A stretch of DNA of 64,000 bases, from positions 182,334,942 to 182,398,941 of the forward strand of contig CM022302.1 of NCBI GenBank assembly GCA_011799875.1, in the 5' to 3' direction. This stretch comes from Thinopyrum elongatum (Eukaryota; Streptophyta; Magnoliopsida; Poales; Poaceae). The translations under genes were made by a program, and so were the position numbers. Shown in pieces: positions 32,651 to 44,730 of the stretch (position 1 is its first letter; the number at the start of each line of letters is the position of its first letter). The notes below the pieces were generated by a model, which had not been told where the DNA came from, ran no database searches, and saw nothing but the letters and a program-made list of their open reading frames with translations.

Positions 32651-33487
32651 ATGGATCCTCATCCACTTGCTAATATTTTTAAAAGATCCAATTATGATGA
32701 ACCAATTGCTAGTGAATTGAGTTCACTAGATTATCTTTATGAAGTTTTGCTTGAGATTTGTGAATCTGAAAATTGTGATGAAGTGTTAAAAGAAGAAATT
32801 TATAAAGTGATTCACGATAGCTCCTTGAATGAAAAGTATGATTGCAATGATTTTATTATAAATTGTATTAATGTCAATTGTGCTAATAATATGCAAAACC
32901 CTAAGCTTGGGGAAGCTAATTTTGCTATGTCCGCTACTTATTGCAGTGATCCTGATTGGGGTGATTCTTCTTATGATCTTGAAAATTTATTTAAGCCTCA
33001 TGATGAATATGTTAGTGATAATGATGTTTGCAATAATATTGAAAGTGAGTTTGGAAGAGCGTCAACTTTAGGTAAAAATAATCCCACATATTTGGAGAGT
33101 GTTCAGTCTCATGATTTTTTTGATAAAAGTGGGTTTGGAGAGGTCATGACTTTAGTTGACGTTAATCCCACTATCTCGAAAGATTTTAAGACTTTTATGC
33201 ATGTGGATCATGAAGAGAAAATTTTATATGATAGCTATATTGTTGAATTTGATTATGATCCTACATGTAATTATTTTGAGAGAGGAAAATACGGTTGTAG
33301 AAATTTTCATGTTACTAAATCACCTCTCTTTGTGTTGAAATTATTAATGCTTCCTTCTTCCTATTTGCATATGCTAGAAATTGCTTGTCTTGATAAAAAA
33401 AATCCCTACAAAATGCCTATGCATAGGAAGTATGTTAGACTTAAACTTCTTTTTCACATGCTTTATGATGCTCTCTTTGTGCTATAA
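32651..33487 (+). CDS. Athila-like element ORF of unknown function (MDPHPL protein)
   Basis: 278 codons, ATG to TAA without a lesion. Starts MDPHPLANIFKRSNYDEP; acidic and rich in Asn, Asp, Ser and Tyr, with conserved-looking blocks (LDYLYEVLLE, NCANNMQNPKLGE, SGFGEVMTL, CNYFERGKYGCRNFH). The C-terminal ~70 residues carry two hydrophobic stretches (SPLFVLKLLMLPSSYLHML and LKLLFHMLYDALFVL) that could be membrane helices. No Gag, protease, RT or integrase motif is visible. A second, truncated copy starts at 51173. The part SGFGEVMTL also occurs, as SGIGEVKTL, inside the gag-protease protein at 41498-39711. So this ORF may descend from a rearranged gag-pro. Confidence 0.75.
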   Translation: MDPHPLANIFKRSNYDEPIASELSSLDYLYEVLLEICESENCDEVLKEEIYKVIHDSSLNEKYDCNDFIINCINVNCANNMQNPKLGEANFAMSATYCSDPDWGDSSYDLENLFKPHDEYVSDNDVCNNIESEFGRASTLGKNNPTYLESVQSHDFFDKSGFGEVMTLVDVNPTISKDFKTFMHVDHEEKILYDSYIVEFDYDPTCNYFERGKYGCRNFHVTKSPLFVLKLLMLPSSYLHMLEIACLDKKNPYKMPMHRKYVRLKLLFHMLYDALFVL

Positions 33488-35307
33488 TTTTTTGTCTTCC
33501 ATGTGAGCATCATTAAAATTACCAATGCCTAGCTAGGGGCATAAAACAATAGCGCTTGTTGGGAGGCAACCCAATGAATAAAATAAATTCTTCACTTTTT
33601 ATTTCTGTTCTTGTGTGTTTGCACAATTATTCTACTACTATGATTGTGTTTTAGTGTTTTAATTAGTGTTTGTACCAAGTAAAGGCTTTAGGATTATGTC
33701 GGATGGTAGTTGATTTTATCCTGTTGAAAAACAGAAACTCTTGGGCCTAGTTCTGGAATTTTTTAAATTCACAGAAACCTATTTTTGATCTTTACATAGT
33801 ATTGATATAAAAATTGCACACATCGTCCTAATTTTTCAGAATTTTTAGAGTTACAGAAGTATGGGCAAAATTCAAGTCTTTACAGACTGTTCTATTTTTG
33901 ACAGATTCTGTTTTCGTTGCATTGTGTGCTTATTTTGATGAATCTATGGATTGTATCGGGGGGTATAAGCCATGGTAAAGTTAGAATACAGTAGGTATAA
34001 TGCAATAACAAAATATGAATGGGTTTGCAACAGTACTTAAAGTAAAGATTGGTTTTCTTATACTAACAGATCTCACGAAGTTTTTGTTAAGTTTTGTGTG
34101 ATTGAAGTTTTCAAGTTTTGGGTGAGATCACAATGGATGAAGGAATAAGGAGTGAAAAGAGCCTAAGCTTGGGGATGCCCATGGCACCCCAAGGTAATAT
34201 TCAAGGTGTACCAAGCAACTAAGCTTGGGGATTCCCCGGAAGGCATCCCCTCTTTCTTCTAACGACCATCGTTAATTTTACTTGGAGCTATATTTTTATT
34301 CATCACATATCATGAGTTTTGCTTGGAGCGTCTTGTATTATATGAGTCTTTTCTTGTTTTGCTTTTTAGTTTGCCACAATCATCCTTGCTGGACAGACCT
34401 ATTTGGGAGAGCCATAATGATGCTATGATTTGTTAGAATTGCTTTATGTGCTTCACTTAAATTTTTTTGAGCTATGGAATTGCTCTAGTACTTCACTTAT
34501 ATCTTTTTTAGCACGGTGGTGGTTTAACTTTTGAAGAAATACTCTCATTCTTCACTTAGATCATGTTGAGAGTTAGATTTTTTTTTGAAGAAATCCTATC
34601 ATGCTTCACTTATATTATTTTGAGAGATGAAAATTTTGAAGAAATATTTATGCTCTTGTTCTTCGCTTAAATTTGTTTGAGAGCTTGTTAGTAGCAATGG
34701 TAATATATGAAATTAGTCCCAAAGTGATAGATATTCAAGAGGGATATAATAAAAACTTTCATGAAGATCATTGGATATTAAAACTTGATTCCTTGTAATA
34801 GTTTCGAGATATGGAGATAGTAATATGGGAGCCATGTTGGCGAGTAATTATGCTTTAGTAAGAATATTGGTGTTAAGGTTTGTGATTCCCTATGCAAGCA
34901 TGAATGTCAATAGTCATGCAATGAAGTTACATCCTACTTGTGGTGCATTATTCAGTGTTAGTTATGCTTAACGCTTTCTTATGATCGTTTTTGTTTTTTG
35001 GTTGGTTGCTTCTCAATCTATTTGCTAGCCTTTACTTGTAATAAGCGGGAATACTGCTTGTGCATCCAAATCCTTAAACCAAGTTGTGCCAAATGAGTCC
35101 ACCATACCTACCTATGTGCGGTATTTCCATGCCGTTCCAAGTAAATTTGTATGTGCCAACTCTAATTTTCAAAATTAATTTCCTTTTACCGCTCATGAAG
35201 CGGCAGGGGGTGGCCAATATTTTCCATGCTAGGTAGGTTATTCTCAACATGAGTGTTTATTCACTTGTCATTGCACGAGAGTGTGGCAGGTAATAGGGAT
35301 GCCTAGT
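33488..35307 (+). other. 3' untranslated region of the plus-strand Athila-like element
   Basis: 1.8 kb without a long frame. It opens with GCCTAGCTAGGGGCATAAAACAATAGCGCTTGTTGGGAGGCAACC-like sequence at 33525, also found (inverted) at 39655-39705. It contains two AAGCTTGGGGAT motifs (34162, 34221) and repeated YTTCACTTA...TTTTGAGAG units at 34440-34700. Confidence 0.7.
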
Positions 35308-36891
35308 TGCTACTTGTTGAGCTTGCGTTGATTTTTCCCTTGAAGAGGAAAGGGTGATGCAGCAAAGTAGAGATAAGTATTTCCCTTAGTTAAGAACCAA
35401 GGTATCAATCCAGTAGGAGGAACACACAAGTCCCCAATAGATGCACCTGCACAAACTAACAAACACTTGCACACAACGTGAAAAAGGGGTTGTCAATCCC
35501 TTCACGGTCACTAGCAAGAGTGAGATCTGATAGAGATAGGTATAAAAGATAGGTAAAAGTGCCAAATAAAGTAATGGTAAATAAATTGCAGCAAGGTATT
35601 TTTGGGTTTTTGGTTTTATAGATTTGGAAATAATATGATAAAAATAGACCCAGGGGCCATAGGTTTCACTAGAGGCTTCTCTCTTGAAAGAAAGCATACG
35701 GTGGGTAAACAAATTACTGTTGAGCAATTGATAGAAAAGCGCATAGTTATGACGATATTCAAGGCAATGATCATGAATATAGGCATCACATCCGTGACAA
35801 GTAGACCGACTCCTGCCTGCATCTACTACTATTACTCCACACATTGACCGTTATCTAGCATGCATCTAGTGTATTAAGTTAACAAGAACGGAGTAATGCC
35901 TTAAGCAAGATGACATGATGTAGAGGGATAGATCCAAACAATATGGTAAAAAAACCCATCTTTTTATCCTTAATGGCAACAATACAAATACGTGCCTCGC
36001 TACCCCTGCTGTCACTGGGTGAGGACACTGCAAGATTGAACCCATCACAAAGCACCTCTCCCATTGCAAGAAAGATCAATCTAGTTGGCCAAACCAAATC
36101 AATAGATCGGAGAGAAATACAAAGCTATCTTAATCATGCATAAAAGAGTTCAGACATGACTCAAATAATATTCATAGATAATCTGGTCATAAAACCACAA
36201 TTCATCGGATCTCAACAAACACACCGCAAAAGAAGATTACATCGAATAGATCTCCAAGAATATCGAGGAGAACATTGTATTAAACATCAAATAGAGAGAA
36301 GAAGCCATCTAGCTACTAGCTATGGACCCGTAGGTCTGTGGTAAAGTACTCACACATCATCGGAAGGGCAAGGTTGGTGTAGAGGCCCTCCGTGATCGAA
36401 TCCCCCTCCAGCAGAGTGCCAGAAAAGGCCCCAAGATGGGATATCACGAGAACTGAAGCTTGCGGCAGTGGAAAATTATTTTTGGTGTGCCCTCTAGTAT
36501 ACGGGGAATATTTGGGTATTTATAGAGATGGAATTAGGGCTAGGAGAGCTGCAAGTGGCCTACAAGCCTTGAGGGCGCGCCTCCCACCCTTGGGCGCGGC
36601 CTCCAGGCTTGTGGCCCTCTCGTGGCTCTTTTGGCCTCCTCCCAAAGCTTCGTGGGTGTCTTCTAGTCCAAGAAAAATCATCAAAAAGTTTTGTTCTGTT
36701 TGGACTCCATTTGGTATTGATTTTCTGTAAAAGACAAAAACAAGGAAAAACAACAACTGGCACTAGGCACTAGGTTAATAGGTTAGTCCCAAAAAATGAT
36801 ATAAAATAGCATAATGCATATAAATCATCCAAGATGGATAATATAATAGTATGGAACAATAAAAAATTATTGATGCGTTGGAGACGTATCA
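35308..36891 (-). repeat. 3' LTR of the minus-strand Athila-like element
   Basis: 1584 bp. On the minus strand it starts TGATACGTCTCCAACGC (36891) and ends CAAGTAGCA (35308). It is preceded on the minus strand by AAGCTTGGGGATGCT, the purine-rich tract. Confidence 0.88.
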
Positions 36892-36906
36892 AGCATCCCC
36901 AAGCTT
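36892..36906 (-). other. Polypurine-type tract before the 3' LTR
   Basis: On the minus strand AAGCTTGGGGATGCT abuts the LTR start, the expected site for plus-strand priming. Confidence 0.6.
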
Positions 36907-39710
36907 AATTCCTGCTCATCCTCAAGTAGGTAAATGATAAAACAGAATTTTTGATGTGGAATGCTACCTAACATGTTTATCAAGTAATCCTTCTTTTATG
37001 TGGCATGAATATTCAGATCCATAAGATTCAAAACAAAAGTTTAATATTGACATAAAAACAATAATACTTCAAGCATACTAATAAAACAATCATGTCTTTT
37101 CAAAATATCATGGCTAAAGAAAGTTATCCCTACAAAATCATATAATCTTGTCATGCTCTATCTTCATCACACGAAGTATTTATCATGCACAACCCCGATG
37201 ACAAACCAAGCAATTGTTTCATACTTTTAATGTTCTTAAGCTTTTTCAACCTTCATGCAATACATGAGCGTGAGCCATGGATATAACACTATGGGTGGAA
37301 TAGAAGGTGGTAGTAGACAAAAAGGAGAAAGAAATTCTCACACCAACTAGGCAAATTAATGGGCTATGGAGATGCCCATCAATTGATATCGGTGCAAGTG
37401 AGTAGGGATTGCCATGCAACGGATGCACTAGAGCTATAAGTGTATGAAAGCTCAAAAGAAAACTAAGTGGGTGTGCATCCAACTTGCTTGCTCACGAAGA
37501 CCGAGGGCAATTTTGAGGAAGCCCATCATTGCAATATACAAGCCAAGTTCTATAATGAAAAATTCTAGTAATATATGAAAGTGATAACATAGGAGACTCT
37601 CTGTCATGAAGATCATGGTGCTAGTTTGAACCACAAGTGTGGAAAAAGGATAGTAACATTGTCCCTTCTCTCTTTTTCTCTCATTTTTTTTCTTTTTTTT
37701 CTTATAGGCTCTTTGGCCTCTTTTTTTATTATTTTTTTCTTTTATTTTTCGTCTAGAGCCTCATCCCGACTTGTGGGGGAATCATAGCCTCTATCATCCT
37801 TTCCTCACATGGGACAATGCTCTAATAATGAATATGATGATCATCACACTTTTATTTACTTACAACTGAAGAATTACAACTCGATACTAGAACAAGGATA
37901 TGACTCTATATGAATGCCTCTGGTGGTGTATCGGGATGTGCAATGATCTAGCGTGACATGTATGAAAAATATGAACGGTGGCCAAGCCACAAATACTATG
38001 TCAACTATATGATCATGCAAAGCAATATGACAATGATGGTATGTGTCATAATAAACGGAACAGTGGAAGTTGCATGGCAATATATCTCGGAATGACTATG
38101 GAAATGCCATAATAGGTAGATATGGTGGCTGTTTTGAGGAAAGGTATAAGGTGGTTTAATGCACCGACGAAAGTTGTGCGGTAGTAGAGTGGCTAGCAAA
38201 GATGGAAGGGTGAGAGTGTGTATAATCCATGGACTCAACATTAGTCATAAAGAACTCACATACTTATTGAAAAAGTTTCTTAGCCCTCGAAACAATGTAC
38301 TAATACACATGCTCTTAGGGGGACAGATTGGTAGGAAAAGACCATCGCTCGTCCCCGACCACCACTCATAAGGAAGTCAATCAATAATAAATCATGCTCC
38401 AATTTCATCGCATAACAAGAGACCATACGTGCATTCTTCGGGAATCACAAACCTTAACACAAGTATTCTTACTAAACCACAATTACCAACTAGCATGACT
38501 CAATATCACCATATTTCTATCTCAAAACAAATGCAAGGAATCAAACTTCTCATATATTCAATGATCTTCATGAAAGTTTTTGTTATATGCCTCTTGATAC
38601 CCATCATATTAGGACCAAATTCATAACCTAAGCAAATTGCCATACTATTTATAAGACTCTCAAAATAATATATGTGAAGCATGAGAGTTCATCAATTTCT
38701 TCAAAATAAAACCACCTCCGTGCTCTAAGAAGATATAAGTGAAGCACTAGAGCAACTACCTAGGTCAAAAGATATAAGTGAAGCACATAGAGTATGCTAA
38801 TAAATTCATGATTAATGTGTGTACCTCTCAAAAGGTGTGTACAACAAGGATGATTGTGGAAAACTAAAAATCAAATAAAGAAAAGACTCATATATCACAA
38901 GACGCTCCAAGCAAAACACATATCATGTAGTGAATAAAAATATAGCCTCAAGTAATTTTACAGATGGATTGTAGACAAAAGAGAGGATGCCATCCGGGGC
39001 ATCCCAAAGCTTAGATGTTTGGTTGTCCTTGAATATTACCTTGGGGTGGCTTGGGCATCCCCAATCTTAGGCTATTGCCACTCCTTATTCCTTAGTCCAT
39101 CAAAACTTCACTCAAAACTTGAAAAGTTCACAACACAAAACTCAACAAAAAACTCGTGAGCTCCGTTAGTATAATAAAAGCAAGTCACCACTTAGATACT
39201 ATTTTGAACTCATTCTAAATTCATATTAGCATTGTATATACTGTATTCCAACTTCACCATGGTTCATACCCCCCGATACTACCCATAGATTCATCAAATA
39301 AGATAACAATGCACAGAAAACAGAATCTGTCAAAAACAGAATAGTCTGTAAAGACCCGAATTATAGTCATACTTTTGTAACTTCAAAAATTCTGAAAAAA
39401 TAGGAAAATAGAGGAAATTAATATATCAATCTTGTGTAAACAATTCAGAGTTTTTAAACATTCTAGTGAATTTTAACAATTCTGCTACTGGACGCAAAAG
39501 TTTTGTTTTCAGAAAAATCAAATTAACGATCTACCAAAGGTCTTACTTGGCTCAAACACTAATTAAAACACTAAAACACAACTATTACAGAAGTAATATT
39601 GTGTATTTATTCAATAACAAAAGCAAAAACAAAAAAACACAAAATAAAATTGGGCTGCCTCCCAACAAGCGCTATTGTTTAATGCCCCTAGCTTGGCATA
39701 TTGCATAGAT
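36907..39710 (-). other. 3' untranslated region of the minus-strand Athila-like element
   Basis: 2.8 kb with no protein-like frame. It contains a pyrimidine-rich tract at 37660-37750 and the same AAGCTTGGGGAT-type and GCTAGGGGCATTAAACAATA motifs as the plus-strand relative, in inverted orientation. Confidence 0.65.
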
Positions 39711-41498
39711 CTATGTATTGTCATCTTTGGTATTCAATCCATAAGTAGCCCTCATAATAGATTCATATGGCAACTTAATTTTCTTTCTTGGAAAGTGTTC
39801 CATGCCCTTCCTTAATGGGAATTGAAATCTAATGTTTCCTTCTTTCATATCAATAATTGCACCAATCGTTCTAAGGAAAGGTCTACCAAGAATAATAGGG
39901 CATGTAGGATTGCAATCTATATCAAGCACAATAAAATATATGGGCACATAATTCCTTTTTGCAACAATAAGAACATCATTAATCCTTCCCATAGGTTTAT
40001 TAATAGAGGAATCCGCTAGATGCAAATTCAAACAACAATCATCAAGTTTATGGAAACCTAGCACATCACATAAAGTTTTTGGAATAGTTGAAACGCTAGC
40101 AACCAAATCGCATAAAGCATAGCACTCATAATATTTAATCTTAATTTTAATAGTAGGTTCCCATTCATCACAAAGCTTTCTAGGGATTAAAACTTCCAAT
40201 TCAAGTTTTTCTTCAAAAGATTTCATCATAGCATCAACAATATGTTTAGTAAAAGCCTTGTTTTGATTATAAGCATGAGGTGAATTAAGCATGGATTGCA
40301 ACAAGGAAATACAATCAATCAAAGAACAATTATCATAATTAAAGTCCTTAAAATCCAAAAGAGTGGGCTCATCACTACTTAAAGTTTTGACCTCTCCAAT
40401 CCCACTTTTACCAAATTTTCCATTAAGATCTTCACACTCCAAATTTTTGGGACGCCTTCTAGCTAAAGTTGACTCGCCTCTAGTCCCTTCTTTATCAAGT
40501 TTTATATTAGCAAACAAATATTCAATAGGGGTAAAACCAATCACTTTAAGATTTTCATCATTATTATCACGAAAACTAGAAGAACATGCCTTTTCTAGCC
40601 AATCTCTCTTAGAACGCATCCTACCAGTTCTCTCCTTACTTCCATTAACAGAAATTTTAATAGCTTTCAGAGACTCATTAATATAAAGCTTGGGTGGCAT
40701 AGATGTAATCTTAAAAAAACCAATCTCATGAGAAATTCTATCAATGTTTCTAGCCAAATAATCAATCTTAAGCAATTTTTCTTCTACCATAGCATTGAAC
40801 ATCTTTTGAGAATTAATGAAATCTTTAATATTATTCTCAAGATCAAAGGGGATATTATTATAATTTCCATAAGAATTGTTGTAGGAATTATCATAATTAT
40901 TAGAGGAATTACTAGAAAACGGCCTAGGGCTAAAATGGCCTCTATACGCGTTATTACCAAAATTGTTCCGACCAACAAAATTCATATCCATAGATTCATT
41001 ATTATTCTCAATCAAAGTAGACAAATTCATATCATTAGGATCAATAGGAGCACTCTTGCTAGCAATCAATTTCATAAGTTCATCCATCTTTCCACTCAAA
41101 GTATTAATTTCTTCAATAGCATGCACTTTTTTATTAGTAGAAGATCTTTCGGTATGCCATTGAGAATAATTTGCCATAATATTATCTAGGAGTTTAGTAG
41201 CTTCTCCTAATATGATTTCCATAAAAGTACCACCCTCAGCGGAATCTAAAAGATTTCTAGATGCAAAATTCAATCCAGCATAATTTTTTTGTATGAACAT
41301 CCATAGACTTAAACCATGAGTAGGGCAATTTCTTATCATCAATTTCATCCTCTCCCAAGATTGTGCAATATGTTTATGATCAAGTTGCTTAAAATTCATT
41401 ATATCATTCCTAAGGGAGATGATCTTAGCGGGAGGAAAGTACTTGGAAATAAAAGCATCTTTACACTTATCCCATGAATCAATACTATTTTTAGGCAA
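39711..41498 (-). pseudogene. gag: Gag core and aspartic protease of the Athila-like element
   Basis: 595 open codons; the first (41498) is TTG and not a real start. Residues 8-95 are the retrotransposon Gag core (WDKCKDAFISKYFPP, WERMKLMIRNCP, SAEGGTFMEI). An Asn/Ser-rich linker (about 185-225) contains NNFGNNAYRG. The retropepsin is at about 461-545: the active site reads CDLVAS (Asp at 464), where DLGAS is usual, so the central Gly is replaced by Val at 40103-40101. The IILGRP motif remains at 535-540. The ORF stops before any RT. The loss of Gly in the active site probably kills the protease. Confidence 0.85.
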
Positions 41499-41599
41499 AG
41501 ATGAAAACCAAGTTTTAGCATGATCTCGTAGTGAGAACGAAAATAACTACAACTTAACAATATCATTATCCACATCTTTTCTTTTGCATATCACACAAC

Positions 41600-41791
41600 T
41601 CAACGAAAGTATAGATTGGATGCAACATCTTCATTAGGACTACCAGAAAATTGTTCTTTCATAACAAGATTCAACAAAGCGGCATTAATTTCATAAGATT
41701 CCGCACTAGTGGCGCGAGCAATCGGAGTACTAATAAAATCATTATTATTAGTGTTGGAAAAGTCACACAACTTAGTATTTTCTTGAGACAT
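41600..41791 (-). pseudogene. gag: Gag N-terminus of the Athila-like element
   Basis: ATG 41791-41789 opens MSQENTKLCDFSNTNNNDFI, the family Gag start. It runs to a stop at 41600, in a frame different from the Gag core at 41498, so at least one indel lies between 41500 and 41620. Confidence 0.7.
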
Positions 41792-41981
41792 CGTGACAAA
41801 GCAAGTAATCTAGCACACAAGCAAACTAAAAGCAAACGGAAAGAAGGAAAATAAAAAGGCAAATATTTTTGTGTTTTTCTGAAAATGTTTTATAAGTGGG
41901 GGAGATGAAAATGAGAGGCAAATGGAAAATAATGTAAGTGCAAGAGATGAGAGTTTATGATATTAGGCTTGATGTAGATCC

Positions 41982-41999
41982 TCCCCGGCAACGGCGCCA
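41982..41999 (-). other. Primer-binding site, minus-strand Athila-like element
   Basis: TGGCGCCGTTGCCGGGGA on the minus strand, the exact Athila-type tRNA-Asp site, 11 bases after the 5' LTR end. It fixes the LTR end at 42011. Confidence 0.92.
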
Positions 42000-42010
42000 G
42001 AAATTCTTCC

Positions 42011-43034
42011 TGCTACTTCTTGAGCTTGCGTTGATTTTTTCCTTGAAGAGAAAAGGGTGATGCAGCAAAGTAGAGATAGGTATTTCCCTCAGTTAAGAAC
42101 CAAGGTATCAATACAGTAGGAGGAACACACAAGTCCCCAATAGATGCACTTGCACAAACTAACAAACACTTGCACACAACGAGAAAAAGGGGTTGTCAAT
42201 CCCTTCACGATCACTAGCAAGAGTGAGATCTGATAGAGATAGGTATAAAAGATAAGTAAAAGTGCAAAATACAGTAAAGGTAAATAAATTGCAGCAAGGT
42301 ATTTTTGTGTTTTTGGTTTTATAGATCTGGAAATAATATGATAAAAATAGACCCGGGGGCCATAGGTTATACTAGAGGCTTCTCTCTTGAAAGAAAGCAT
42401 ACGGTGGGTAAACAAATTACTGTTGAGCAACTGATAGAAAAGCGCATAGTTATGACGATATTCAAGGCAATGATCATGAATATAGGCATCACGTCCATGA
42501 CAAGTAGACCGACTCCTGCCTCCATCTACTGCTATTACTCCACACATCGACTGTTATCCAGCATGCATCTAGTGTATTAAGTTAACAAGAACGGAGTAAT
42601 GCCTTAAGCAAGATGACATTATGTAGAGGGATAGATCCAAACAATATGGTAAACCCCCCATATTTTTATCCTTAATGGCAACAATACAAATACGTGCCTC
42701 GCTACCCCTGCTGTCACTAGGTGAGGACACCGCAAGATTGAACCCATCACAAAGCACCTCTCCCATTGCAAGAAAGATCAATCTAGTTGGCCAAACCAAA
42801 TCAATAGATCAGAGAGAAATACAAAGCTATCTTAATGATGCATAAAAGACTTCAGAGAAGACTCAAATAATATTCATAAATAATCTGATCATAAACCCAC
42901 AATTCATCGGATCTCAATAAACACACCACAAAAGAAGATTACATCGAATAGATCTCCAAGAACATCAAGGAGAACATTGTATTGAACATCAAAGAGATAG
43001 AAGAAGCCATCTAGCTACTAACTATGGACCCGTA
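42011..43034 (-). repeat. 5' LTR of the minus-strand Athila-like element, interrupted
   Basis: Matches 35308-36891 for its first ~1020 bp, then breaks at GGACCCGTA (43034), where a CACTA element begins. The missing ~560 bp are not found to the right within the window. Confidence 0.85.
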
Positions 43035-44730
43035 CACTAGTACAACGAGGTGCTATAAAATCAGTTTTTAATCCCTTTCCGCGACGGTATTTTGAACTGT
43101 CGCCAAGTGAGTGTGTGCGATAGGGGGTCCTTCCCACATGACCCAAAAACCATCGGGGATTGGGAGCCATGATGCATACAGTTGTCCCTATAAAACTATT
43201 TCTGGTATCTAGAATATCCCAAATGCTCCATCCTTGCTACTCGTTTGTGCTTGCATTGCCATCGCAGTTGGTATTCTGTGGTGCTACGTTTATGATGCGT
43301 GACCCATCACAAACAGTTTACGATTATAGAACGTGTATGATAAGTAGACAATCACACACATTTACTTTTCCTCGACTGTATGCGATTTGATGTAAGAGTG
43401 CATACTGTTGTCCCTATAAAACTTTATGCGAAGCTTGAATATATCCCACACGATTCATCCGTCGTACCCGCGTCGGATGAAGACCTATCGCACGCGTTCT
43501 TCTATGACCAAACATTTGCGATGCACACAACATCATAAATGGTCCATAATTGCCAAGCGTGTGTGATAAGGTGACTTTCACAAACATTTAATAAGAAGGA
43601 ACTATGTGCGATGTTGTTGTTAATCTCACACATTTTTTCTTGGTTGATCGTGTGTGCAGTAGAGATTGATCGCACACGTACTGGATCCGAGAAATGTGTC
43701 TGATCTCCATGTTTATCGCAGACGTTTCGCTTTCGCAAACCGTGTGCAGTGCAATCCCTAATTTATCCCTATTTTAATCCCCGCATTTAAAAATCATAGA
43801 TTTTGAATTTGAAAGTAGGCAATCACTTATTTCATTAGGACTTCTCGATGCTCATTGTAGTCTAGATGAAATACTTTAACCTTCATTGCGTGTCCACCAA
43901 TCATGTACTTTGCGAGGTAATCTTGAGTAAACTGCTTTGGGAACCACTGCGAACAAAAAAGATTCAGACATTGTTGTCTAATAACTCATTATGGGCAGTA
44001 AAAACAGAAGGCTGCGCAGTTCGTAGTTACCATCCGACAGCTCACTGTTGTGTTGGATCAAGCGTAAACAGATAATTTGCTTGCCACCGTTCATATCTTT
44101 TTGCTAATAATCCTTATCAGTTTCCTAACTTGATGCTTGTTCAGGAATATCTCATTGCCCCATACGCAAAAAGGGTCGATGCGTCGATCTTTGCCAAGGG
44201 CATATGTACCTACAAGCAACAAGTCAATATTAGAAGCTAACAAGTGTCCTGGCCTGGATCTATATGCACTACATTATGGAACGACGAGGGGAGTACAAGC
44301 CGAGGGATGAAACTAACCTCGGCGAAAAATGCTGGCCACTCCTGTTGTTGTCCTGCATAAGTAGTGGAAAGGAATGATAAGTACAACAACCTTAACATCA
44401 AACAAATATAGCAAAGGTAAACAACATCATCTCCAAATGATAGCTTGAATGTGTTGGTTTCAGCATGCTCTTAAAGCGGATATAAAATGGAAGGGAATGC
44501 TACCTACAACAGGCTTAACAGCCATCAAATATTGCAATTCAAACTGGTATTGTTGAAAATGAATAGAACGTAGCTCATGCTTAAACATCACACTGGATAA
44601 ATGTGTAAAACTAAAATAAAGGGCATGTGTTAACTATACCAGGCATAACTGAAACCAAATATAGCTGTTCAAACTGGTATTGATGAAATCTAGCAGCACC
44701 GTTCAGACTTGCACGAAATGAACATCACAT
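43035..44730. mobile_element. CACTA DNA transposon, one end
   Basis: Starts CACTAGTACAACGAGG directly after GTA (43032-43034), the expected 3-bp target duplication. It is followed by ~700 bp rich in the subterminal words TGTGTGCGAT, CGCACACG and CACACGTT in both orientations (43100-43740), typical binding repeats for CACTA transposase. The internal part carries a minus-strand intron-containing gene fragment. The other end is absent: a Tat LTR starts at 44731. Confidence 0.8.
43811..44215 (-). pseudogene. Intron-containing ORF fragment inside the CACTA element
   Basis: On the minus strand one exon (about 44215-44100) codes for TYALGKDRRIDPFCVWGNEIF and LNKHQVRKL, flanked by AG and GT-like ends. 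After ~150 bp another (about 43951-43811) codes for QWFPKQFTQDYLAKYMIGGH, then AMKVKVFHLDYNEHREVLMK and a TAA. The second looks like the N-terminal half of a B3-type fold (PKQFTQDYL...KVKVF), but the match is weak. I do not recognise the protein with confidence; it is too short and decayed for a functional call. Confidence 0.4.

Larger units (their letters stand above)
30840..35307 (+). mobile_element. Athila-like non-autonomous element (Sabrina/WHAM-like), plus strand, 3' end missing
   Basis: 5' LTR 30840-32398, primer site about 32410, one ORF of unknown function (32651-33487) and then long untranslated sequence, cut at 35307 by a relative in the opposite orientation. No gag, protease or RT is present. 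The 3' region matches that of the minus-strand relative (shared GCTAGGGGCATAAAACAATA and AAGCTTGGGGATGCC words), so both use the same cis sequences. The family names are from memory. Confidence 0.8.
35308..43034 (-). mobile_element. Athila-like element with gag-protease only, minus strand
   Basis: The 3' LTR is at 35308-36891 and the 5' LTR at 42011-43034, the latter cut by a CACTA element. The interior codes for Gag and an aspartic protease but no RT or integrase, followed by 2.8 kb of untranslated sequence. Over the ~400 bp I compared, the LTRs differ at about 3-4% of positions, suggesting an insertion of the order of 1 million years. It sits inside the plus-strand relative, so the two make a large inverted repeat. 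Confidence 0.82.
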
